Source of the DNA: Selaginella moellendorffii
Lineage: Eukaryota; Streptophyta; Lycopodiopsida; Selaginellales; Selaginellaceae
Direction of reading: 5' to 3'
Length of the DNA: 64,000 bases
Assembly: GCF_000143415.4 (NCBI RefSeq)
Contig: NW_003314317.1
Coordinates: 664,296-728,295 of the forward strand
Shown: piece after piece, positions 42,338 to 51,142 of the stretch
How positions within the stretch are numbered: the first letter of the stretch is position 1
Layout of the letters: each line of letters opens with the position of its first letter
Notes under the pieces: model-generated
Told to the model about the DNA's origin: nothing
The model's database searches: none
Seen by the model: the letters and a program-made list of their open reading frames with translations, nothing else
Translations under genes and position numbers: made by a program

Positions 42338-45190
42338 ATGGCCTTCAGGGTTGGGGAAAAGGTTTACATTTTGAATGGTGGGAAGAGAGTTGCAAAAGGG
42401 ACCCTTGTGTCTATGGATCGGAACTTTGTTATACACTGTGAAAGGCTTGGGGAAGGCAATGCTGCTGTATCAGTAGAGACTGTCTTCGATGGGAATGTGG
42501 TCGCTATTGAACGAGGAGAGATGGTCGTCGGGGTAAATGTTGTTGTTGCCTTGAAAAATCTTCAGAAGAAAGCAGATGTTGGGGACAGCGCAAGTGCGAC
42601 GCATGTTCCCTCCGTGGATCTTAAGAACCGTGCTACATGGATTCAGGCAAAAGTGTTTCTAAACAACCCCGAGGGGGAGGTGGTAGCTGAGGGCTTAGCC
42701 ACAGTTGTCGATCCAAGAGATGCGGTTGCTAATCAAGAATTGGGCTGGGATGATATTGGAGTTGCGATTTTAGAGGTTGTTGACACAGAAGAAAACAGTC
42801 TGACTATTGGAAGCATTGTGCGGTGGAAATTGAGGCACTTAGTGTTTGAGAATGTGAAGGATTCACAATCAAACACCACTACAACTGATGACAGAACATC
42901 TCTTCATGGGAAAAGAAAGTACACCTTCCTAAAGCGCAGCCAAAGGGATCTGAGCAACGAACCGAAAAGGCAGAAAATGGCGATGGAGGTTCGAATGGTC
43001 TCGACAGTTGCTTGTTGCAAGAGGAGGTGCTGTCAACATGCTGATTGGGATGCTATTGAAGAGGATAGAGCAAGATACAAGACATTGTCCTGGAAGGCAG
43101 CTCGCAATTTTGTGTATGAAGCATTACGGTCATCTGTTGATGCTTCAGAACATCAGGTGGGGGGGATGGTCTTCCAGAGGGGTTTGGTCTGCATGAAGGC
43201 ATGGAGAATCATTTATGGAGTCCCTCGAACCACATTCTACAGAATCAAAACTGAGTTCGAGGAACAAAGGGTTCAACAGGCAGTCCATGAGAACGACGGT
43301 ACGCACAAAACCAGGGGTCATGTTGTATATGGAGAGGCAATTTTCAAGAGGTTTGTCGAGACATGTAGCGAGCAGCAACCACATAAAACCCGCCTCTTGG
43401 AAGATGGAACACGAGACACCCAACGAGTTCTCCCTTCCATGTATACCAAGGGGGCCATATTGGAAGATGTGAATCGGGAACTCCAGAGTAATGGCTACAG
43501 GAAGCTGAGCCAATCTAGATTTAGTAGATTGTGGAGCAACAGGTTCAGGGATGTGAGTATAGGAAAGTACTCCAGCTTTTCAAAGTGTGACGAGTGCACT
43601 GCTATCAAAATGGCTTTGTCGAAGAATTCTTGCAGCGCTCAAGAGCGAGAGACGTTGGTTAGAAGGCGGCTCGACCACAACATCGAGCAGAGAAGCTGCA
43701 GGACTGCATATTATCATAACAGGATTCTCTCCATGGAGAGACCTGACTCTTACCTCTGCATCATCCACGACAAAATGGACCAGAAAAAGACGTGCTTACC
43801 TCGACTCAATCCTGCCCCCAAGGCAATCTCTTCATCCATGCAGCTGCCTGTGTCTCTGTTTGGCATAATCGCTCATGGGCATGGTGCCCAGAACTATGGG
43901 AACTTCTTTGTACCTCTATGGGGTGGCGGGGGTGCCAACATGATGATTGCGTCCCTAGCAAAACACTTAAGGTCTCTGCAAAGTGCGCAGACTGAGCTGA
44001 ACGGCCAACCCTTGCATAAGGCCCTTGTCGATCGAACCCCATACAGGGTTCAGCTGGAGGAGGAGCAAAGGCTTGCAGTATCGCGTGGGGCCCCATGCCA
44101 TCCCAGTGAATATGTTGGCCGTCAGATTGTAGGGTTATCACGTGAGGCCTCATGCCATTCCGACGAGGCTGGTCGCCCGGTGAATGCACAGCCTCATCCA
44201 AACGAAGCAGAATCTCAAGGAAGTTCTTGCGGCCGATGTGGCCTTCCACCCCATCTTCTGCTCCAAACAGACAATGCTGGCAGTGAGAACAAAAACATGT
44301 ACGTCTTCGCGTACTTGGCGATGCTTGTTGCCAAAGGCATATTTGAAACGGTTACACTTGGCTTTCTCATGGTTGGGCACACTCATGAAGACGTTGATGC
44401 CATGTTCAGTCACCTGGTAGAGTCCCTCCGGCGATCCAATGTCCTCACCCTCCCACAACTCTACGATGAATTCCAAAATTGCATCAAAGGCACTGTTGAA
44501 GCTGCACTTCTGACAGAGGTTCCAGACTTTAAGGGGTTTGTAAAAGGCTACATCAGGGATGGATCCGAAACGCTGATTGGCCACTCCAAGCCTCTTCAGT
44601 TTCATTTCAGCATGTGTGACGGTGCTCCAGTGATGAGGTACAAGATGAGAGAATGGGACACAGTGTGGCTGCCAGTGGACGGCATTGAACTCTTCAAGAG
44701 AGATCCCATAACTGGGGAACCTATGATTCCTCAGAGTTCCCCACGGCCGATGCACCCGGATGGACTCAAAGACCAGGAAAGTATAGTGGCCGGGATTAGA
44801 CAGCATATTGCCTTCTGGAAGAGGGGGTTGGTGTTTGGTGGAGAATCCTATTTTCAGAGGTGCAAGCCTTTGCTCGAATACTGGGAGAAGATTATATCTG
44901 CTATCCAAAATGGGCCGGTTGTATATGAAGAATTGGAAGAGTCCTTTTGGCCAGAACCCAGAGCACCAGATAGTAGCGGAACAATGTCCTCTGGAAATGC
45001 AGTGACAAATAACGATGTTGAGGATCACTATTGTGGGCCGAGGAACAAGAAGCCGGATTCAGCATTCAATCCAGTACAGGTCTGCAAAGGAATGGTCGTG
45101 CTTGTCAGACCCAGTAATAAAAAACAAATGATATGGGTGGGGCGCTGCATCACTGATGCAGAGGATAACACAAAAAACTCCATATTTTAG
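42338..45190 (+). CDS. Candidate DDE transposase of the 12.8-kb element
   Basis: 950 codons from ATG 42338. Residues about 4-75 and 100-175 are two diverged copies of a small beta-rich domain (GEKVYILN, VAKGTL, then a V-x-V-E-x-V run). It resembles the repeated domain found in plant En/Spm-associated proteins, which I recall as DUF8039. Cysteines at about 226-232 (CCKRRCC) and a C-x-x-C near 421 suit zinc binding. A possible RNase-H-like core has HDKMDQKK (Asp478/Asp481), TDNAGSENKN (Asp645) and GHTHEDVD (Glu684/Asp685/Asp687), a DDE/D pattern with about 38 residues between the last two. The TDN...GHT...D wording is that of the uncharacterised DUF7869-like group. Two palindromes (44080, 44137) are inside the coding frame. 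After the TAG at 45188-45190 another frame (45156-45464) stays open for 102 codons, so the original C-terminus may have been longer. Confidence 0.78.
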   Translation: MAFRVGEKVYILNGGKRVAKGTLVSMDRNFVIHCERLGEGNAAVSVETVFDGNVVAIERGEMVVGVNVVVALKNLQKKADVGDSASATHVPSVDLKNRATWIQAKVFLNNPEGEVVAEGLATVVDPRDAVANQELGWDDIGVAILEVVDTEENSLTIGSIVRWKLRHLVFENVKDSQSNTTTTDDRTSLHGKRKYTFLKRSQRDLSNEPKRQKMAMEVRMVSTVACCKRRCCQHADWDAIEEDRARYKTLSWKAARNFVYEALRSSVDASEHQVGGMVFQRGLVCMKAWRIIYGVPRTTFYRIKTEFEEQRVQQAVHENDGTHKTRGHVVYGEAIFKRFVETCSEQQPHKTRLLEDGTRDTQRVLPSMYTKGAILEDVNRELQSNGYRKLSQSRFSRLWSNRFRDVSIGKYSSFSKCDECTAIKMALSKNSCSAQERETLVRRRLDHNIEQRSCRTAYYHNRILSMERPDSYLCIIHDKMDQKKTCLPRLNPAPKAISSSMQLPVSLFGIIAHGHGAQNYGNFFVPLWGGGGANMMIASLAKHLRSLQSAQTELNGQPLHKALVDRTPYRVQLEEEQRLAVSRGAPCHPSEYVGRQIVGLSREASCHSDEAGRPVNAQPHPNEAESQGSSCGRCGLPPHLLLQTDNAGSENKNMYVFAYLAMLVAKGIFETVTLGFLMVGHTHEDVDAMFSHLVESLRRSNVLTLPQLYDEFQNCIKGTVEAALLTEVPDFKGFVKGYIRDGSETLIGHSKPLQFHFSMCDGAPVMRYKMREWDTVWLPVDGIELFKRDPITGEPMIPQSSPRPMHPDGLKDQESIVAGIRQHIAFWKRGLVFGGESYFQRCKPLLEYWEKIISAIQNGPVVYEELEESFWPEPRAPDSSGTMSSGNAVTNNDVEDHYCGPRNKKPDSAFNPVQVCKGMVVLVRPSNKKQMIWVGRCITDAEDNTKNSIF

Positions 45191-45464
45191 GGTGAAGAGC
45201 GTACTCATGGCAAGCACAAAATCTGTAAGTGAGGCAGAAAAGGAGACGGAGAAGGAGATAGGTGAAGATGTAGAATATATAAGTCTTCCAAACTCCCCGT
45301 ACTATACTCCAGGTGATCATTTTTCTGAACAAACGGCAACATTAACAACTATCGAGAACGCCCCAGTAACGTCAGAGACAACAATCCAAAGCAAAACAAC
45401 TGACCCGGAGAAGGATGATAGTACTGCTGAGAGTACCAAAAAGGAGGTGTCCACTAGCGCTTAG
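45156..45464 (+). CDS. Possible displaced C-terminus of the transposase
   Basis: A 102-codon frame overlapping the end of the 950-codon frame by 35 bases in another phase. It is rich in Ser, Thr and Glu, as disordered tails often are. A single-base change in the A-run at 45169-45175 would join the two. It could also be chance, since no motif is recognised. Confidence 0.35.
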   Translation: MQRITQKTPYFRVKSVLMASTKSVSEAEKETEKEIGEDVEYISLPNSPYYTPGDHFSEQTATLTTIENAPVTSETTIQSKTTDPEKDDSTAESTKKEVSTSA

Positions 45465-46100
45465 GCTTATAATGGCGTGTGCCCTCATGCCATTTACTTG
45501 ATCACCAAATACCTTTTTCCCTTTGCACTAGTATATCTTAATACCGGTCTGAGAAATAGAATGGCATGTGCTCTCAGGCCTTTTACTAAATCACCTTTGA
45601 AAGAAATGCAAGCCTCTATGTCGTAAAAAAAAGGTACTAGAGAAATTCCTTAATAATATGAATGTTATTTAGTTTCATGAAAATACACTAAGGGTCAAAT
45701 GAGTTAAATGACTTCTCCAGACTAGCAATGCCTCTTGCTACACCTTCATAATTAGATTCGTTAGAAAAAGATAACATTGAATAATATCTAAATGTTGTCA
45801 CCATTAAGTTATATGTCTGGCTAATAGGAATGATGTTCATCTTGGAAAGCTCACCACACGCTCAATGAACAAACAAATAGTGTGTGCGCGCATGCCATCG
45901 CTCTTCTTTAGCTTCAGATTCGGCTTGTTCACCTTGACAATGAGATTTATTATACAACTAGATGGACTCAGTCTGGACATAAGGTCACCGCGCTAGTCAC
46001 CATGCCCCAGATATGTCTAGCCCCTGGACAAAAAACATATAATTTCACGTCATTTTCAAATACTTGAAAATTTGTACCTAGTCCCATTTTACTGAATAAA
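45465..46100. other. Right flank of the transposon
   Basis: No gene. Three palindromes (45472-45493, 45561-45582 damaged, 45877-45898). The rest is AT-rich and leads to the right inverted repeat. Confidence 0.6.
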
Positions 46101-46124
46101 TCCCACTTTAACGAAATAGAGCTT
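46101..46124 (-). repeat. Right terminal inverted repeat (24 bp)
   Basis: Perfect reverse complement of 33337-33360, ending in GAGCTT and followed by the target duplication ATGA at 46125-46128. Confidence 0.9.
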
Positions 46125-46128
46125 ATGA

Positions 46129-48590
46129 TGCAACTCGAAAGGGATGTTGACTTTTGGGGCTAAGGCAATTGAGTTAGATAGAATCTGGAGTTGGTGCAAA
46201 AAAGTGGCTATTGCATTTTTTTAAGAAGGGTGACCCTTGTGCCTTTCTTCTATAACGTTGTGCTTGGTGGCAGGTTGCACCTTGCATTTCATTAGACTCT
46301 ATGAGAGTAGTGAACTCTCACTGATCTTGACTTGGTCATGGCAGCTTTGCGCCATGGCTAGGATAGTGATATCCAACTTAGTTCTTAAGGTTGAGATGTT
46401 GGTACCTGTACTATAACTGTCTATGAGGAGGTTGTGTACCAATATGAGTCCATCTCATGGTTTTCACTTTAGTTTCAACTAAGTTCTGGTCATGCATAGC
46501 TAACCTCTTCAAGGCACAGTCAGAACTATTGGCTAAATGTATTAGTGAGTTTATTGCGGTTGAGTTGGATTTGAGAGGTCATTTAGTTTGTGCTTGTCTA
46601 TGAACCTTTATCTCAATCTGGGATATTACGTTTATGTTGGCCAAGTATATGACTCGATGGCATGAGTTTAGTGTTTGGTTCTTGTGAAGGCAAGTTGAAG
46701 GGTGATTGTTAGTTGCTTTGCAGCTAATGATTGCTTGTAAACTTTGTCGAGAACTATTTGACACTTGCTCCACTCGATGATGATTTAGTAGTGATGGGCT
46801 TGCTTTACTGGATAGTGTTGCGGAGGATTGTATTGTTAGTCTTACATGGGTTTTCCATGTTGGCATGACGACTCTACCTTTGTTGATATCATTTGGTTGC
46901 ATTTAATTCATAGTATTGGATTACATTGAGTTTTGGATGTGGTGAATCACTCTTTGATAACGTGTTATCTATAGCTGAGTGTTGTTGAAGGTTTAGTCTC
47001 GGATACTGAGTAAAGTATCTTCGACTTTGGTTAACTTGGTTGTTATGGAGTTTTGAGTGGTGATTCACTCGTGTTTTCTTCTAGCTTTGTTATGGTGTTG
47101 ATAGCATTGAAGTAATGCCTTGTTGTTGACATTGTTGATGTTGAGATTTGAGTGAAATGAGAAGTCTCTCCTTAGGATTAATATTGAGTTTTATTAGTCT
47201 TGATAGATATAGTGTTAATGATTTGGTTATGGCTTTGTGTTATTGGCATTCGTGTATTTGCTAGTTAGCAACTGTATTGACATTTAAATGAACTGAGTGG
47301 CAAGTTTGAGTTAGTTGTGTTCTAGAAAAGATTATTTAGTAGGGGTTGAGCTTTGGCTTTTCCTTAAAAAATGATTTAGTCGTGGACTATGCTAGCTCTA
47401 CAAGCGGAAAAGTTAGTGATTGATATTGGAATGTTTGAATCCTTATTGGGTTTGAGTTAGAATATATCGATCATTAATGATTCTTCTTGTACTTGTTATG
47501 AAGTGAGTTACGTCTTGCTATAGATGGATTCATGGAGGATTGTTTGGTGATCAATTGTTAAGCATAACTTCATTGTGTTTAGCTTTTGAATTGATATAAA
47601 TATGCTCTTCATTATCTTTGACATTATGAAGTTTAGCTTATGAATATGTTAAGGAGAATATTGTGGGTTGTACCATGATTTCTTCTTTAGCATTGAAGTT
47701 CGTTCATGCGAGACTTGTGATCATTATTAGGCAAGACTTGGCTATAGGCTTCTTCGAGTTTTTGGTTCCTTGAGTTTTTTATGCTTATTGTTCCATTTGT
47801 TCAGAGTTGTTGGGGGAGGGCATTTTGGCTCATTAGCTTCGATGTTGAAGTTGGTTCTTTGATCTAGCAATTATTGGTGATGATTGACTATCATCTAGGG
47901 TAGTTGATTGTCCTTATTATAAGGTTTTGTTTGATTTTGTTGGTACAAAATGATTTGCCATTCTTCAAAATGGTGGATTTCTTTTTTGACAATGATTATG
48001 CATCTCTTCATTGGTGGGATGATTGATGTTCCTTTATGATAGTTAGTTGTTCTTTTTGATGGCTTATGCTTTTTTGCAATACCACGTGGTTTGCTCTGGA
48101 TTGGTCTCTTGGGTTTGAGACATCAGTAAGATGTTGTTGACGCTTGCTTGAGCAACTTTGTTTCCTTGGTATTATTGACAAGGATCTATTCAGATTAGTT
48201 GGTGCAATAGTTGGCATGAATGAGTGTTTATTGGTCTTGCCACATTCATTTTGTTCTATTGATTATTGCTCGAGTTAGTTTTGATAGATTAAAAAGTTAT
48301 TTCCTTCAGGTGATACATTCGCGAGTATTTTGTTTGCCAGTCAATGATACTTTATGTTCTTTTAGTTATTTTAGTAAGTTGTTTGGTATACTGTCTACCA
48401 TCTTCAGTAGTTAAGTTTTATCATTAAGTTTCCTTGATGATACACTGGTTATTGTATTTTGTTAGATAGTGAATCCTATGTTTTCCAAACATGATGATTT
48501 TGGTGGTTCCTATACTATACAACTAGTTTATTAGATAATAACTTACTTGGAATACTTTTGTGTTCTAATCTAAGATTTATTCGCTGACTC
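46129..48590 (+). mobile_element. R copy C internal region, right half
   Basis: Reverse complement of about 1-1490 of copy A, continuing exactly where 33336 stopped and extending past the left edge of the window's copy A. No coding frame. It ends against the G2b gag near 48590. Confidence 0.75.
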
Positions 48591-49300
48591 TAAGATATCA
48601 TTGTCTCTAACTTTGATATTGTCCATCTATTGATCTTTGAGTTTGGGCCAGTATACGCAGAACATCGAACAGCTTTGTTGATGGCATCCAACAGGTCCTT
48701 GGGATCCTCCATGGTGAGCAACAAATCCTTGACACCGTTGTTGAGGCCGAAACGAAATTGGTCAATCATGGCCCGCTCATCCCACTGAGTGTCCAAGGCA
48801 AGGAGTTGAAACTCTACAGCGTAGATCGAGGCAGGACGAGACCCTTGAGAGAGACGTCTCATCTTTGTGGTAGTAGCCCGAACCCAATCCGTCTCGCCAA
48901 AACATGCTTCGAGCTTCTCTTTGAACAATTGAAGATCCATCAGCTCTGGAACCACGACCCCTTTCATGCTCTTTTTTAGTAGAGGAGAAAACCATGACAA
49001 AGCTGCACCTTCGAGCAACATCCCAATCGCGCCGATTTGAGACTCGAGAGTGGGGTACCGCCGATGTTGAAGTGCAAAGATCAGCTCCATTTGGTTCAGA
49101 AATCTGCGAATCTCCGAATGCTTGCCTGAAAATTTCACCGGGAAACTCACCTTCGGTTCAAGAACTTTGCTAGATCCTTGAGCCGAAAGTGAAGCAAGCT
49201 CTTGCTGCATGCGAAGAAGGGTCGCCTTCAGCTTGGTATTCTCAGATTGGATTTTTGCAAAGACTTCGGCAAAGAAATCAGGATGGCTTGGAGACTCCAT
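48590..49300 (-). pseudogene. Gag of G2b (5' part only)
   Basis: A 236-codon minus-strand frame from the ATG at 49300 (a TTG two codons upstream is also open). It has an N-terminal coiled-coil-like stretch (TKLKATLLRMQQELASL), then a retrotransposon Gag core (FSGKHSEIRRFLNQ, EGAALSWFSPLL, FRFGLNNGVKD). This is the Ty3/Gypsy retrotransposon Gag family. It breaks off at R copy C; zinc knuckle and pol are absent. The 5' LTR lies 88 bases to the right, so this is the 5' end of a G2 element. Confidence 0.72.
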
Positions 49301-49387
49301 CGGCAAGAAGAAAGAAAAAAGGGGGAAAAAGAATCAAAAAATCGAAACAAGCTAAAGCAAAAGCAAAAAGCACAATCTGAATCAAAC

Positions 49388-49788
49388 TGTCAAGACCCCC
49401 AACAAGATCAAGACTGGAAAATGCAAAAGACAAAGAGAAAAGCTAGTGGAAACAAAGAAGAGGCTTTAGACTGGTGTTGATTCAGATTGTGGAGAAATGG
49501 AACAAGGCTAACTTATATATACTATAGGTTGATGAAGCTCCACCACTCTTGGATCGAGGACGGCCTAAATATAGCTGAGGTCGAGGAGGCGCCACATCAT
49601 CATCAGGAATGTGGCTTGAACCTCAGGAATCAGAGAGTCAGGAATAGGGAAGTGTCTCTAGAGTCAGGAATAGGGAAGTGTCTCGAGAGTCAGGAATAAG
49701 GAAGTGTCTCGAGAGTCAGGAATGTGGTCTACAGGTCAGGAATCCGGCGAGAGTCAGGAATGTGGCAAGAATTGGGGGATTCCTAACA
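49388..49788 (-). mobile_element. G2b 5' LTR
   Basis: 401 bp, limits TGT...ACA (one end reads TGTTAGG instead of TGTCAGG). Homologous to 54450-54851 in the opposite orientation and to 28168-28547. A minisatellite adjoins its outer end. Confidence 0.8.
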
Positions 49789-50014
49789 CATCTTGGGTCC
49801 ATTTTGGACTCCATCTTGGGTCCATCTCGGACTCCATCTTGGACTCCATCTCAGATCCATCTCGGACTCCATCTCGGACTCCATCTTTGGTCCATCTCGG
49901 ATCCATCTCGGACTCCATCTCGGACTCCATCTCGGACTCCATCTCTGGTCCATCTCGGATCCATCTCGGACTCCATCTTGGACTCCATCTCGGGTCCATC
50001 TCGGACACTTCCAC
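49789..50014 (-). repeat. 12-bp minisatellite next to G2b
   Basis: Tandem CATCTCGGACTC units mixed with 11-base CATCTCGGATC units. On the minus strand the unit is GAGTCCGAGATG, the relative of CGAGATCGAGTC in the G1 LTRs and of the array at 54852-55190. It gives long but meaningless open frames in several phases. Confidence 0.85.
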
Positions 50015-50229
50015 GTGTCATGTGTCGGTCCTTTTGTGTCCCTTTTCTAGAGACTCATTTATCTTTCTCTTCATGCTTGTTCCTCGAGCACTTCGTTGGG
50101 AGTTCCACTCCCACTCTCGACCTTTTCAAGTCGGAGCTTTTAGTCCAAACATGTTATGCTTGTTTGGCCTTCGTTTTGGCCACTACCACATGGCACCCTT
50201 TCAGCTCCACTTTGGGGCCTAGGGATTTT
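50015..50229. mobile_element. LTR fragment of an unassigned family
   Basis: Follows the minisatellite and ends TCTTACA at 50229, the same type of end as G1 and G3 LTRs. It contains CACGTGTCATGTGTCGG. No partner LTR could be identified in the window. Confidence 0.35.
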
Positions 50230-50269
50230 GTGTCTTACACCAGGTTGAGTATGCTTAGCTAGAAACACA

Positions 50270-50452
50270 TAAGAGTTCCTACTTTAAGTCCATTTGGCTA
50301 AGTACAGGTGCTAAGCCCAATTTACTAACACTTGAACAAGACGGGCTGATAAAGGGAACCAATAATACTGACCTCTTGCCATCGTGGCAATAAGGAAAAA
50401 GTATTGGCCAACAAGTATTTTTCGATACCCGAAGTCACATTCGCGACACTCT
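50270..50452 (-). mobile_element. R LTR fragment (3' LTR end)
   Basis: Matches the last ~180 bases of the R LTR (compare 4235-4412), ending GACA, and is followed by the polypurine tract (50453-50466). Confidence 0.55.
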
Positions 50453-50950
50453 CCCCCCCTAGGGAAGATCGACGTCCTTGTCAATGCATACTTAAGTCTA
50501 GAATACTGCCAAGGAAACAACTCCAGAAAAAATTCACGATACTCATACTATATGAGAAATTCACCAATTTAAATGAGTTAGGGGTAACCTCTTTGTCTAA
50601 CACGGATGCGTTACCAGCTTAGACACCTTCTGGTTGTCGTCGATAAGGAAATGACTAACGGAGTCAGCCACCCTTACTGTTCTGGGTGTCACCCAGCTTA
50701 CAAAAGTGTGATACGCCCCTGCCTACAGTGACATAGAGAGAGAAGCCAAAGGGCCCCAACCCTCCTGAGCAAAGAAACCAAACCCGTCGGTAAAGTTTAG
50801 ATACACTATTGTAGACAGGCAATTAGAGTTGTTTACACGGTCACGCCCTTTTAACAGAATAAGGAACATCAACAGAGAGGTGGTTGATGTGACCAGTCGA
50901 CAGTAGTTACCCCATGACTAGAGATTTCACTATGCACACGAAGTGCCGAA
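50453..50950 (-). mobile_element. R internal region next to its 3' LTR
   Basis: Begins with the C-run (polypurine tract on the minus strand) and continues with sequence shared with 11805-12215 and 16013-16400. Non-coding. It stops where G2c pol sequence starts, near 50975. Confidence 0.5.
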
Positions 50951-51142
50951 GCCAGGGGCTGGGCCGCATTCCTCAAGTCGGTAATTATATTCCAGGCAGA
51001 GGTAGCGCTCAGATCTTTTGCCAAAGATCGTCTCTTTGAACGTCGTTAGGAAAGTCACCGTGCCGCTGTTTTTCCATCCCAGACTCAGGAATCCCAGTTT
51101 GAGTCTTCGGGGCATACTCTCGAACCTACTACTCCGGTCCCA

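Larger units (their letters stand above)
33431..45898. repeat. Dispersed 22-bp palindrome family, 26 copies in copy 1 of the transposon
   Basis: Each unit is 22 bases: arm ATGGCGTGNGG (or ATGGCATG...) followed by its reverse complement. Starts: 33431, 33712, 34789, 34864, 36109, 36300, 36441, 37913, 39190, 39250, 39327, 40105, 40240, 40399, 40478, 41343, 41415, 41451, 42066, 42164, 42234, 44080, 44137, 45472, 45561, 45877. Those at 33431, 36441, 40105, 40399, 41343, 41415, 41451 and 45561 have one damaged arm. 34864 is a perfect palindrome. The length is constant and flanks are unrelated apart from frequent AA before and TT after. The main variable position is the CG of each arm, often CA or TG. 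No unit with the same geometry was seen outside the transposon. Confidence 0.9.
33337..46124. mobile_element. 12.8-kb TIR DNA transposon, complete copy
   Basis: 12,788 bp, bounded by perfect 24-bp inverted repeats (33337-33360 and 46101-46124, starting AAGCTCTATTTC) and by ATGA on both sides, interrupting R copy C. It carries two divergently transcribed genes: a minus-strand, many-exon gene with ParB-like, methyltransferase-like and HAD-like parts, and a plus-strand DDE transposase candidate. The 2.8 kb between their start codons has a TATA element facing each way, a telomere-type tract and GCGAGC-rich repeats. Twenty-six copies of a 22-bp palindrome are spread along it. A 4-bp duplication is known for the Sola superfamily; the transposase also invites comparison with KDZ-type elements. 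I cannot assign a family. Since R was already inserted and decayed, this is one of the younger events in the window. Confidence 0.9.

Noticed and set aside
44150-45028. A 292-codon frame on the minus strand
   Set aside because: It lies antisense to the conserved transposase core, which has recognisable motifs; the minus frame has none.
33431-45898. The palindromes as a CRISPR array
   Set aside because: Spacing is irregular (tens of bases to over 1.5 kb), units lie within exons and introns, and there are no cas-like genes; the setting is eukaryotic.
33431-45898. The palindromes as bacterial parS sites
   Set aside because: The sequence does not match the known bacterial parS consensus. A functional analogy with the ParB-like domain is kept only as a hypothesis.
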